Shown: one piece after another, positions 24,421 through 32,444 of the stretch
Layout of the letters: each line of letters starts with the position of its first letter
Numbering within the stretch: position 1 is the first letter of the stretch
Source of the DNA: Moritella sp. Urea-trap-13
Lineage (GTDB): Bacteria > Pseudomonadota > Gammaproteobacteria > Enterobacterales > Moritellaceae
Reading direction: 5' to 3'
DNA length: 64,000 bases
NCBI RefSeq assembly: GCF_002836355.1
Contig: NZ_PJCA01000031.1
Coordinates: forward strand, 620,001 to 684,000
Made by a program: the position numbers and the translations under genes
The notes under the pieces: generated by a model
Database searches by the model: none
Told to the model about the DNA's origin: nothing
What the model saw: only the letters and a program-made list of their open reading frames with translations

Positions 24421-24627
24421 AAAACGGATCGGATTTCTAATAGTTATACCGATTTATATTGCAGCTGTAGTGGCCCGCTATGTGACCACTCTTTTGTGAT
24501 GAATCTTAGTTTTAGTCATACGCTGAGCCCATCGGCGAAAAGCTCAACTCAATTAGCAATCGATTTGGTGAGAGCATTGCAGCTAGAACAACGCCAAGAA
24601 TTACAGCAGCAACTTTCTATTTTATAA
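24421..24627 (+). pseudogene. Truncated second copy of ogr
   Basis: This stretch is homologous to codons 16 to the end of ogr in one open frame, including TDLYCSC, HSFVMNLSFSHTLSPSAKSS and the final QQQLSIL. The first zinc-binding CPEC half and the start codon are missing; the sequence starts 8 bases after the stop of the coiled-coil gene. Differences are scattered through it, so the copy is not recent. It marks the boundary of the cargo inserted at ogr. Confidence 0.85.
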
Positions 24628-24675
24628 ATACCAGCATAACTATCAGGAAATCCATTAGTAAAAATGAGGAACTGT

Positions 24676-25380
24676 TTAGTCGCTTGCTCCGCTAAGTTTT
24701 TTAGGTAATGCTAACGGCTTTAAATCAGCTGGTGCCTTTTCTTCCACAAAGCATCCAGCTGGACATGGCTCAGTGACCCACACCCAAGTTTTTGAGAAAA
24801 AGCAGAAAGGATTTAGATAGATAAGCCCTACAATGAACAATCCTATGATGGGTAATCGTAAACTTAAAGGTATCTTATCTTTAATCCCAAGGTTTAGTTC
24901 TTCACACATCCACTTGTTATTATGCTCACTAAACACCTTGTAATGAGCAAACCACGAAGAAAGAAATACTGGCGCTGGTTGTGATATTGCAAGATGTTGA
25001 TCTTGTAGTTGGCTCAAATCAGCTCTAGTTTTAATGACGGACTCTTCGTCCGCTTCATTAACGTTTGAATGAAGCAATTCAAGCTTTTTACTTATGCCTG
25101 TGAGCTTTACACCTACTTCACAATAGGCTTCTTTCTGGAGCTCTCGCGGCTTTAGCATTATACCTATAATACCGACTATCAGTAGGAATACTGACAGAGC
25201 AGTACTGTTAAATGCCTTAAAGCCTAAACCAAAAACACCAATAGACAATGAAAGCAGACTAATAATGCTAGGCAGTTTTTCACAAATATCAAAAGATGAA
25301 AAATTCAACTTTGCGCCATAAATTACGTTATAGAACTCCCTTGCGATCTGCTTTTTAATTGTTTGTTCTGACATAATCAT
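24676..25380 (-). CDS. SLATT-domain membrane effector of a CBASS-type system
   Basis: 234 residues. Two transmembrane helices (about 37-57 and 60-77), a coiled-coil segment (about 80-135) and a third hydrophobic helix (about 180-200) give the SLATT topology. The family is known to associate with SMODS nucleotidyltransferases and is thought to perforate or disturb the membrane when a cyclic nucleotide is made. The ATG at 25380 overlaps the nucleotidyltransferase stop as ATGA, with AGGAG upstream; a second ATG lies two codons later. The C-terminal tail is rich in P, K and A. SLATT assignment is by pattern, the effector role by context. Confidence 0.78.
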   Translation of the reverse strand: MIMSEQTIKKQIAREFYNVIYGAKLNFSSFDICEKLPSIISLLSLSIGVFGLGFKAFNSTALSVFLLIVGIIGIMLKPRELQKEAYCEVGVKLTGISKKLELLHSNVNEADEESVIKTRADLSQLQDQHLAISQPAPVFLSSWFAHYKVFSEHNNKWMCEELNLGIKDKIPLSLRLPIIGLFIVGLIYLNPFCFFSKTWVWVTEPCPAGCFVEEKAPADLKPLALPKKLSGASD

Positions 25381-26654
25381 AGCTCTCCTATGATTGGTAC
25401 ATCCATTCGATCTCGAGCCACAACAACACCATTTTGTATAGCGTAACACTCGACATAATGATCCCCAGAGAAATCGGCTGACTCTTCAAGGGTTTTTGAA
25501 CCTTTATCATCCATAATTTGACCTCGAATCACTTTTCTTCGTTCAGCCTCCTCACCTCGGTTAAGTACTTTCCACTTAAGTTCGTAAGGGCCAAATATGT
25601 CAGAGTCTGCAATCGAGAACTTCAACTTTCTATTTGTTAGAATAGGTAAACCTTGGTCATGGAGCTTTGATAAAAATTCAAACATAGCGTCTTTTTTAAC
25701 CTCACAATCAAGTGTTATATTGTTTGTAAGTTTCACTGGATGCTTGGTTTGAATAAACTCTTCGGTAGTTTTAGCCACACCTTCATTATCAATAACCGGA
25801 AATTTCTTACCAAATACAGCCTTGTACTTTAGATTGCACTTACTCTCTTTACCTACAACACGTGCCTGCATAGCGGATTCACAATTCTCTCTTGCCTCTT
25901 TAGCTTTTAGTTGAAATTTGGCATAGACATTCACCTGAGAAAAGCTACCAAATGCACGGTAATAAGCTTTATCCGGCTCATTCTCAAGGAATGAAAAGAA
26001 GTCTCTTACCAAAATGTCGTAACTACCAAAACTCTTATTGTCAAAGTCTGTATTATTATCAAGGAAGCGATAACATAGGGTATCAATCAGGAAACCACTC
26101 ATGTTTATGCCAGCGCGTGCTCGCCACGCTCGTACCATTTTTGCCAAACGTCTTAAGTTATTATTACGCTGTTCATTTTTATCTTTAAATGAGCGAAGTT
26201 CAGCACTGGGGTTACAAATCGGCCAACTACCATCACCGTAAGTGTCTGGGAACAAGTATCGACCATCGAAAGTCTTAAATGTTGGCACAACTTCAATAAC
26301 GTAATTCTTGAAAGTAACAACGACAACATTTCGATCTACCTTAACTTTAGACGTTCCATAAACAAGCTGGATCTGCTCTTTGCAGTGTTTTAAAGCTAGA
26401 TAAGGATTATCTTTATAGGTAACCAAGAAGCTATCAGGCAAAATATAAAGCATATCCAAGTCACTGATACCACTAATACCAGTATATCGACCATATGAAC
26501 CGACCTGTAAACTATTTGCAGTTCTATTTTCGCTTCCATTGCGAAAAAACATATTAAGTCTTCGCGTTATACTTCCATAACGCTTACTAATTTGACCTGC
26601 ATTCTTGATCTGAAGGTTGTTTAAAAAGGATTGAAAGTCTGCTTGAATAGTCAT
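25377..26654 (-). CDS. CD-NTase (SMODS) with C-terminal AGS-C sensor domain
   Basis: 425 residues. The nucleotidyltransferase core is clear: GSYGRYTGISGISDLD holds the GS at 52-53 and the two metal-binding aspartates 65 and 67, and E121 in VIEVVP is the probable third acidic residue. The last 120 residues, with the motifs YELKWKVLNRGEEA and RGQIMDD and GDHYVECYA, form the AGS-C domain known from CD-NTases, thought to regulate activation. CD-NTases make cyclic oligonucleotides on phage infection and switch on a partner effector. The partner here is the coupled SLATT gene. No Cap2 or Cap3 gene is present, so this is a minimal CBASS. Confidence 0.88.
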   Translation of the reverse strand: MTIQADFQSFLNNLQIKNAGQISKRYGSITRRLNMFFRNGSENRTANSLQVGSYGRYTGISGISDLDMLYILPDSFLVTYKDNPYLALKHCKEQIQLVYGTSKVKVDRNVVVVTFKNYVIEVVPTFKTFDGRYLFPDTYGDGSWPICNPSAELRSFKDKNEQRNNNLRRLAKMVRAWRARAGINMSGFLIDTLCYRFLDNNTDFDNKSFGSYDILVRDFFSFLENEPDKAYYRAFGSFSQVNVYAKFQLKAKEARENCESAMQARVVGKESKCNLKYKAVFGKKFPVIDNEGVAKTTEEFIQTKHPVKLTNNITLDCEVKKDAMFEFLSKLHDQGLPILTNRKLKFSIADSDIFGPYELKWKVLNRGEEAERRKVIRGQIMDDKGSKTLEESADFSGDHYVECYAIQNGVVVARDRMDVPIIGEL

Positions 26655-26839
26655 ACATCACCACTAGTTAATTGCCTAAAGTTAAGGTGGGGGATAATTA
26701 TTATTTTTCAATGTCACCAGCAGTTTAAATGCGATTTAATTAGTGAAACTAGTAGGCTTAGAGTTTTAGTCTACCCTTTAGTTTGTTCTATATAACCAAC
26801 CCCTCACTGCCGTAATTACAATCCTTTACGCGTTATAGG

Positions 26840-29272
26840 TTAACCCCAATCCCACGATTCCCAAGTTTCCCAACCAAGCGTGTAATTGGATGTATCTTTA
26901 ATTTCAATTTCAGGACTGTTCCAACCATCCCAAATATTTTGTACTTCGGGTGTAACATCGACCACTTCGGGCGGATGATACTTATCAGAACCCTCGACGT
27001 AATATCCTTGCCTCAATTTCACAACGAGGTCTTTACCAACTTTGATTTGAGCACCTTCCCTCATAACGTTGGTAAGGTGATCATCTAAATGAATACCCCG
27101 CCTTTTCAACAGCGCTTTAATTCCAGCGTTTAACCTGTCGTTCTTGGAGGGCGTACAGTTATTGACAGAACTCCGAGAAGACCCTTCGGGCAAGTTCAAA
27201 ACCTCAGCACCTTCGGTGCTACTTGTGCTCGCTTCACTATCGAGCAATGCTTGTGACTTCGGTTGTATCTTCCATTTACGTGTACGCGTGTTAACAGCAT
27301 CACCACCGACGACTTGAAAACCTTGGAGCTTAGAAACGAATTCACCATATTCATTGCCCATTTCTGCAGTGTTATAATCATTACGGATCAGTAAATCTTT
27401 ACGAGATACAAACGGTCCACCTTGCGCCATCACATAAGCGGCGAAGTCGCCTTTATCTGCCGCTTTCATTGCATCGGATGCTGCAGCTGCGTTGCTTTTC
27501 AATTCAGGCTTGTACTTATCAGTGATCACTTCCCATCGCTGTAATGACCCCATAGCTTCATAATTTAAACGTGGGCCGTGGAAATTTAACTGAGGACCCA
27601 TAAATGTTGGGTCTTGGTCAGGGAATTGTTCGTTGAATAAATTGTGCAGTTGCTTACTACTTAACGTAGTTACAAAGCTTTTGAAGGCATTTTTATCATT
27701 ATTAGCATAACGACGTAATTCACGATAAGTCGTAACCGGTGCACCACCAATAGGTTGAAATTGACGAATACGCCAGCGACTTGCCCAGGCGGTAACGTGT
27801 GCAGCCATTTCTCTTTGGTCGCGGCCTGTTTCATCATCAAGTTCGCCTTTCATGCCATAACCATCAATGTTTTTACTTATGTATTTAGCAATGTAACCCG
27901 TTGCAGTACCCTTACTTGGATCCATCATTTTCACATCACAACGTGGGCGATAATCTAACGGGCCAACAATGGTTTTTCGGTAAACTTTTGGGAATAGCTC
28001 CGTTACTTCTTCATTAATTGCATAACTAATGAAAATTTCACGGATACGATCAACATGCTCAGGTTGCATGAACATGAGTAAATGCCAATGTGGTGTGCCA
28101 TCATGATGCGGTTCAGCAACACGCATACCAAAAACAGGTAATTCTTCACGTTTTAGCTGCGCACGTATTCTTGCCCATATTTGGCATAAATAACGCTGCG
28201 CCTCTTTCGGACTGTTTCCCAGCCATTGGTCAACAAAACCCCCTTGCTTGCGGGTGTTATGATATTTTGATGGTGCAGTCAGCGTTAGAAATAACCCATC
28301 ACAGCCCATTGCGGTTGCAATACTTTGATATCCAGCCATACGAACCATTAACTCACAACGTCTAATTGCAGGGTTAGCGGTCGATTTGTAGAACATGTCA
28401 TATAGGGCAATTTCTTCACCAGAATCTTCATCAAAGATAGACATACCTTTGATAAAATCTCTGTTGCGTTGTTTTTGGTTTTTCCATTCGTGCATGCAGT
28501 CGCGCGAGCAATACGGGCTTGCCGCTTTTTGCACTTGACCAACAGCAATAGCAAGATGTTCTCGCATAGCCATACGTTTTTTATTTAACTTATTTTCCCA
28601 GGCACGCTGGCAAACTAAACGTAAAATGCCACATTCAGCTTCAGACTGATGCAATCCATCGTTTCTGTTATACGGCGGTGTGTAACCAAACTCCCTGCAT
28701 TCGACTTGCATGTTTTCAAACACAGCGATAATTACGTCTGCATAATCTTTATGGTTGGCTTTTTCGATTTCAATTAAAGGTTCTAATTTACTTACAAAAA
28801 AATCAGCAAATTGCTGACTTAGTTTTTTTATTTCACTCTTGTCCATTTCAGCTAATAGTTTTTCGCGTGACAAGTCATTGTTATGAACATAGGCATTTCT
28901 GAATTTGAATTGTCGTCTGTATTGATCAAGCACTTTTTGTAGGCGTGGGTTTATCTTCTCACCGACTGTTTTTAGAAGGTACAAATTGGCAGCAGAACGA
29001 CCTTTTTGCTTAAAGGTTTTATTATATCGCTCGGCAAAGTACCTGCTAAGGTAATGAGGCATGTCACCAAAGAACTGCTTACGCCATTCATGATCATCAA
29101 TTTCAGGATTAACCTGAAACATCGCATTTTCAATAAGCGACATTTCAGGTTGTTGGAATTCTTTGCCTTGCGTTGGAGTACGGGAAGGCTTACGACTGCT
29201 GTCCTCCCCCCTTTCTATCATTCCAATAATAGTTTTAGGACCTGAAGATAAGTGCTTTATGGTAGCGGTCAT
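26840..29272 (-). CDS. Replication initiator A (P2 gpA-like, HUH rolling-circle endonuclease)
   Basis: About 810 residues, close to P2 gpA (761). A zinc-type CSRDCMHEW motif lies near 255. The HUH-type histidines are in PHWHLLMF (about 395 and 397), and the catalytic tyrosine pair is YIAKY (460 and 464), as in gpA. It nicks the origin in its own coding sequence in P2 and starts one-strand rolling-circle replication. The ATG at 29272 overlaps the previous stop as ATGA. It is the last gene of the leftward early operon. Confidence 0.9.
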   Translation of the reverse strand: MTATIKHLSSGPKTIIGMIERGEDSSRKPSRTPTQGKEFQQPEMSLIENAMFQVNPEIDDHEWRKQFFGDMPHYLSRYFAERYNKTFKQKGRSAANLYLLKTVGEKINPRLQKVLDQYRRQFKFRNAYVHNNDLSREKLLAEMDKSEIKKLSQQFADFFVSKLEPLIEIEKANHKDYADVIIAVFENMQVECREFGYTPPYNRNDGLHQSEAECGILRLVCQRAWENKLNKKRMAMREHLAIAVGQVQKAASPYCSRDCMHEWKNQKQRNRDFIKGMSIFDEDSGEEIALYDMFYKSTANPAIRRCELMVRMAGYQSIATAMGCDGLFLTLTAPSKYHNTRKQGGFVDQWLGNSPKEAQRYLCQIWARIRAQLKREELPVFGMRVAEPHHDGTPHWHLLMFMQPEHVDRIREIFISYAINEEVTELFPKVYRKTIVGPLDYRPRCDVKMMDPSKGTATGYIAKYISKNIDGYGMKGELDDETGRDQREMAAHVTAWASRWRIRQFQPIGGAPVTTYRELRRYANNDKNAFKSFVTTLSSKQLHNLFNEQFPDQDPTFMGPQLNFHGPRLNYEAMGSLQRWEVITDKYKPELKSNAAAASDAMKAADKGDFAAYVMAQGGPFVSRKDLLIRNDYNTAEMGNEYGEFVSKLQGFQVVGGDAVNTRTRKWKIQPKSQALLDSEASTSSTEGAEVLNLPEGSSRSSVNNCTPSKNDRLNAGIKALLKRRGIHLDDHLTNVMREGAQIKVGKDLVVKLRQGYYVEGSDKYHPPEVVDVTPEVQNIWDGWNSPEIEIKDTSNYTLGWETWESWDWG

Positions 29273-29496
29273 ACTTGCGCATAGTCCTGTGTATTCAAAA
29301 CCACGTAACCGCCCTGACCTGTTAAACAACGGATCACACCTCGGAAAATCTGACGGCAGTTAAGTTGATGACATGCATTACGAACAGCATCAGCTTTAGT
29401 ATTAAATTCACCGATTTCGACCGTTCTATATTCAGCCGTATGAGGATGTGTACGCATGCCACCATTGGGGCCAATTTCGATTGCTAAATACATCAT
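29269..29496 (-). CDS. Early-operon protein, unknown function
   Basis: About 75 residues beginning MMYLAIEIGPNGG. It overlaps both neighbours by 4 bases (ATGA at each end), so it is coupled between the 29493-29879 gene and gpA. A beta-rich fold seems likely. No motif gives a function. Confidence 0.55.
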   Translation of the reverse strand: MMYLAIEIGPNGGMRTHPHTAEYRTVEIGEFNTKADAVRNACHQLNCRQIFRGVIRCLTGQGGYVVLNTQDYAQV

Positions 29497-29879
29497 GCGA
29501 CCATCCAAATTGTTGTATTGTGGATCTCGAGTGTTTTTTCCCACCACAATTCAATGCAGCTAACTAATTTGGTTAAGGCCAAGCCTTGCGCCATAAAATA
29601 CACAGAGCGAATAGCACCTAGTGCAAGTTGTTCTTCAGTTGAATTAATGTCAGAACAAGTCACTACGCTTTGCCAAAATGCAAATACAGTAATCAATACC
29701 TCTTCGGGCTTCAGCGTAGCGTAAAGGTTGAAATGAAAACTCGGCATAGCAAGGGCGTCATTACGACCAGCATCAACACACTCAAACAAATCGATGATCC
29801 AATCTGTTTTTTCTTCGTTGATGCCAAGCGAATGCAGCGCTGAACGCACATCTTCAACAGGGGCTAAAATACGTTTCAT
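29493..29879 (-). CDS. Early-operon protein, unknown function
   Basis: 128 residues, largely helical, with cysteines at scattered positions and two tryptophan-rich segments near the C-terminus. Its start overlaps the previous stop and its stop overlaps the next start (ATGA), fixing it in the early operon. The P2 replication gene B occupies a similar position but shows no clear similarity by eye. Confidence 0.55.
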   Translation of the reverse strand: MKRILAPVEDVRSALHSLGINEEKTDWIIDLFECVDAGRNDALAMPSFHFNLYATLKPEEVLITVFAFWQSVVTCSDINSTEEQLALGAIRSVYFMAQGLALTKLVSCIELWWEKTLEIHNTTIWMVA

Positions 29880-30166
29880 GCTGCTACCTCGTTTTTAATT
29901 AAATTGCTTAGTTCGTTATACGCAGAAGTGACTTGTTTAAATGCGGTTAGTCCATCTAGGTAAATCGTTTGATCCATTAATTTGTGTTCAGACCAGGTAT
30001 TCGGGTTTTGCACTCCGCTAAAGTAAGCTTTATCAATTGCGATAACTTCGAGCGCATCAGCATGGCCAATATAACGAACAGACACACTCACCTTTTCAGG
30101 CTTAGCAATGGCAATAAATATCAACTCGTTAATCACATCATTGATTGTTGGATTTAGTTTAATCAC
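29876..30166 (-). CDS. Early-operon protein, unknown function
   Basis: 96 residues with strands in the centre (VSVSVRYIGHADALEVIAI) and a helical C-terminus. It overlaps the next gene by 4 bases and lies nine bases after the 30176-30469 gene. No recognised motif. Confidence 0.55.
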   Translation of the reverse strand: MIKLNPTINDVINELIFIAIAKPEKVSVSVRYIGHADALEVIAIDKAYFSGVQNPNTWSEHKLMDQTIYLDGLTAFKQVTSAYNELSNLIKNEVAA

Positions 30167-30175
30167 TGTATTCCC

Positions 30176-30469
30176 TTACTTGTTAAATTCGGTTAATGAA
30201 AATTGCGATAACGCTGTAAAAACAGGAGCAAATTGTTTGATAGCTAGATGAATTGAAGCTCGTTGAATTTTATTATATTTTTCAAACTGGTCTTCTTTAT
30301 CCCGTTCCTGAAGACCAGCAGCAAAACAGATAATACGCTTTGGTTCTTCGCCTAATTTGTTATAGATAACGGCAACGCGGTTACGGTTAAACATGGTTCG
30401 GACTTGGGTGATGGCTTCAGCAGCTGTCATTTTTACTTTTTGTTCAGGTATAAATTGGACTTGTCCCAT
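30176..30469 (-). CDS. Early-operon protein, unknown function
   Basis: 97 residues starting MGQVQFIPEQKVKMTAAEAI, with a helical C-terminal half. GGAGAT precedes the start at suitable distance, and the gene lies 11 bases after the CII-like gene. Composition is unremarkable and no family is recognised. Confidence 0.55.
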   Translation of the reverse strand: MGQVQFIPEQKVKMTAAEAITQVRTMFNRNRVAVIYNKLGEEPKRIICFAAGLQERDKEDQFEKYNKIQRASIHLAIKQFAPVFTALSQFSLTEFNK

Positions 30470-30480
30470 GGTTATCTCCT

Positions 30481-30999
30481 TTACATGCCTGGTATCGGCA
30501 TTCCATTAATGACTGCATCAGCACACATAGACACGAACGGCCCTGCACCACCGCAGCGGTTTTCAACGTCTGACATAAGAAAGACCAATTCACGGACTGC
30601 TGATTGTGCCTTTTTAATAATTGCGTCTTTCTTATGGCGTGTAAGACGGCGGTCTGATTCTGCTTCTAAGATATGGCGACTAATATCACCGGTATGAATT
30701 GCTACGCTCATTGCGCTTACGGTTAGTGGCTTGGACTCACCTTGCTTTGGTAGGCGAACGGCGGTTAAACCGACTTCGAGTATCGCACTGTTGATAATGT
30801 CGTGATTGTCCGTTGCTTTGGTAATCTTGATTAACTCACTAACGGTTAATTGGTGTGGTTGGTTTGGGTTTAACTTGTTGCGTAGCATCTGGCCACGCAT
30901 ACCACATGTCTTTGCAATTGACTCTACGTTTTCAATATCTGCAAAGCGGATACAGGCCGCGTCAATTACGGTTTGTTTGCTATCATTAATTTCATACAT
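30481..30999 (-). CDS. CII-like phage regulator (CP76 family)
   Basis: About 172 residues. The ATG at 30999 has GGGAG nine bases upstream. The sequence KTCGMRGQMLRNKLNPNQPHQLTVSELIKIT is a helix-turn-helix of the phage regulatory CII type (P2-like/186-like family). In phage 186 CII promotes establishment of lysogeny by activating repressor transcription; the same is inferred here. The C-terminal part, with many basic residues, probably mediates oligomerisation. It is the third gene of the early operon after Cox. Confidence 0.8.
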   Translation of the reverse strand: MYEINDSKQTVIDAACIRFADIENVESIAKTCGMRGQMLRNKLNPNQPHQLTVSELIKITKATDNHDIINSAILEVGLTAVRLPKQGESKPLTVSAMSVAIHTGDISRHILEAESDRRLTRHKKDAIIKKAQSAVRELVFLMSDVENRCGGAGPFVSMCADAVINGMPIPGM

Positions 31000-31030
31000 T
31001 GAACAAATCTCCCTATTTGCGATGATCAAA

Positions 31031-31183
31031 CTACGCTGACAAAGCAGCGAAGGTTAATATGAATACTACAAAGACAACTTCAGATACGATGATTACTGGG
31101 CATATGAATTCGTGTTTGATTTCACACTGACTACACCGTCTTGTGCATTTACCTTTGCTGCTTAATTTTATTCGTTTAAGCAT
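31031..31183 (-). CDS. Small Cys-rich, single-TM protein (50 aa, unknown)
   Basis: An ATG at 31183, with AAAGGT about eight bases upstream, opens 50 codons to a TAG at 31031. The basic N-terminus has four cysteines in a C-x3-C-x2-C-x7-C arrangement, followed by a hydrophobic helix (about 29-48). It fills the gap between cox and cII in the same direction. Small size lowers certainty, but the ribosome-binding site and the tight fit to the operon are good. Confidence 0.45.
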   Translation of the reverse strand: MLKRIKLSSKGKCTRRCSQCEIKHEFICPVIIVSEVVFVVFILTFAALSA

Positions 31184-31194
31184 GTTGAATACCT

Positions 31195-31416
31195 TTAAGC
31201 TAACCATGGCTTATCTGAGTTTGATTCCAAACACATAACAGTTAGCTTCGCGATATTGACATGACGAGTAGCACGAGGCTTATGCTGCGTAAACGGTAAG
31301 GCTCCGCTGTCCATTTGACTGGTAACAGCACAGACCGTTTGGCCAGTTCTTTCTGCGAACAACTCGACCGCCATGGTAGGTACATCGTTCATTTGAATCA
31401 CAATTGTTGTCGACAT
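31195..31416 (-). CDS. Cox/Apl-like excisionase and early repressor
   Basis: 73 residues, starting MSTTIVIQMNDVPTMAVELFAERTGQTV. This resembles the small winged-helix/MerR-like start of Cox proteins of P2/K139-type phages. Cox represses the lysogenic promoter and directs excision with integrase (family knowledge). It is the first gene of the early operon and is divergent from cI across a 128-base control region. The assignment rests on pattern and position. Confidence 0.65.
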   Translation of the reverse strand: MSTTIVIQMNDVPTMAVELFAERTGQTVCAVTSQMDSGALPFTQHKPRATRHVNIAKLTVMCLESNSDKPWLA

Positions 31417-31469
31417 AATTACTTCCTTATGGGATTATTTAGGGTTATACACACTTAGTACGCCTTATC

Positions 31470-31536
31470 GCTACTTGCTGGTAGCAACAACTCACTTATG
31501 AGTAGTTAATGCGATGATAGATCCAAATATGAGTAG
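31470..31536. promoter_or_regulatory. cI-cox operator region with dyads and a repeated half-site
   Basis: Two dyads are visible, GCTAC-N6-GTAGC at 31470-31485 and ACTCACTTATGAGT at 31490-31503. TATGAGTAG is repeated at 31497-31505 and 31528-31536, 31 bases (three helical turns) apart. All share a CTACT core in one or other strand. They lie between the divergent cox and cI genes, where the CI repressor or Cox would bind. Exact promoter hexamers are not clear. Confidence 0.6.
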
Positions 31537-31544
31537 CTGTCAAC

Positions 31545-32270
31545 ATGAATTATGGAAAGCAAATAAAAACATTAAGAACAAACTTGGGGATCACTCAGAA
31601 AAGCTTCTCTGAAATAACAGGTATAGCATTGAGTACATTGACAAAAATAGAAAGTAACCACTCTAATGCTGGGCTACCTGTTATTGACAAAATAATTAGT
31701 CTCCCTCAATTTGAAATGTATACACTTTGGTTAATGAAGAATGTTGACGCACCTGAAAATGGACAGTTCACACCAGATGAAAACTCCAATATGGAAACAC
31801 TCAGCTCAACATCCATAAATAGAAAGCCCACATTGGAGTCCTTGAACGACCAACATATCCAGCTCCCTTTCTACGAAATATCAGCATCTGCGGGTGTTGG
31901 TTTATTGGCTGAAGTTGAAGAGCGTCCAAAATCAATTAGCTTTGAACCAAACTGGTTACGTAGTGAAGTTGGTGTATGTCCGAGCAATGTATTTTTGATG
32001 TTAGTAGACGGCGACAGCATGCAACCAACATTAAAGAACGGCTCTATGATCATGGTTAATCGTGATGTGGATAATTTATCTGATGGGGTTTATGTCATGC
32101 GTCATGACAATAACTTATTAGTGAAGCGACTTCAGATGTTACCAGGCGGCATTATTCGCGTTAAGTCTGATAATACGATGTATGACCCTTGGGAGATCAC
32201 AAAATCTCAATTGGATGGTGAAGAACTAGCGCTTATTGGGCGTGTTGTTTGGACTGGGCAAAAGATGTGA
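31545..32270 (+). CDS. CI-type phage repressor, HTH plus S24 self-cleaving peptidase
   Basis: 241 residues. The N-terminal Cro/CI helix-turn-helix spans about 5-60 (ITQKSFSEITGIALSTLTKIE). The C-terminal LexA/CI-type peptidase has the cleavage dipeptide A116-G117, catalytic S158 in GDSMQPT and K194 in LLVKRL. Such repressors are cut with RecA help after DNA damage, giving induction. Three of the four expected S24 features are clear to the eye, so the lysogen is probably SOS-inducible. The gene ends at a hairpin at 32275-32314. It stands on the strand opposite the defence cassette beyond it. Confidence 0.9.
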   Translation: MNYGKQIKTLRTNLGITQKSFSEITGIALSTLTKIESNHSNAGLPVIDKIISLPQFEMYTLWLMKNVDAPENGQFTPDENSNMETLSSTSINRKPTLESLNDQHIQLPFYEISASAGVGLLAEVEERPKSISFEPNWLRSEVGVCPSNVFLMLVDGDSMQPTLKNGSMIMVNRDVDNLSDGVYVMRHDNNLLVKRLQMLPGGIIRVKSDNTMYDPWEITKSQLDGEELALIGRVVWTGQKM

Positions 32271-32274
32271 TTTA

Positions 32275-32314
32275 TAAAACAGAATAATTCGATTATTTGA
32301 ATTAGTCTGTTTTA
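32275..32314 (+). terminator. Terminator after the repressor gene
   Basis: TAAAACAGA at 32275-32283 is mirrored at 32306-32314, with an inner five-base pair AATTC/GAATT. The hairpin starts 4 bases after the repressor stop codon and would end that transcript. Confidence 0.5.
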
Positions 32315-32444
32315 CCTTTGGACACAAAAGCGTTAAAGGCATAATAATAGTTTAGGTAAATATGCGAGATAGAATGATAAGATGCAAGACCAGCTAGCGT
32401 CATTAACGTAGCTAAAAAATAATCATGTAACTACTTGAAGTAAA

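Noticed and set aside
26840-29272. Relaxase/transposase of an IS200/IS605 or IS91 type
   Set aside because: The YIAKY tyrosine pair, length and early-operon position are those of P2 gpA; no terminal repeats of an insertion sequence are visible.
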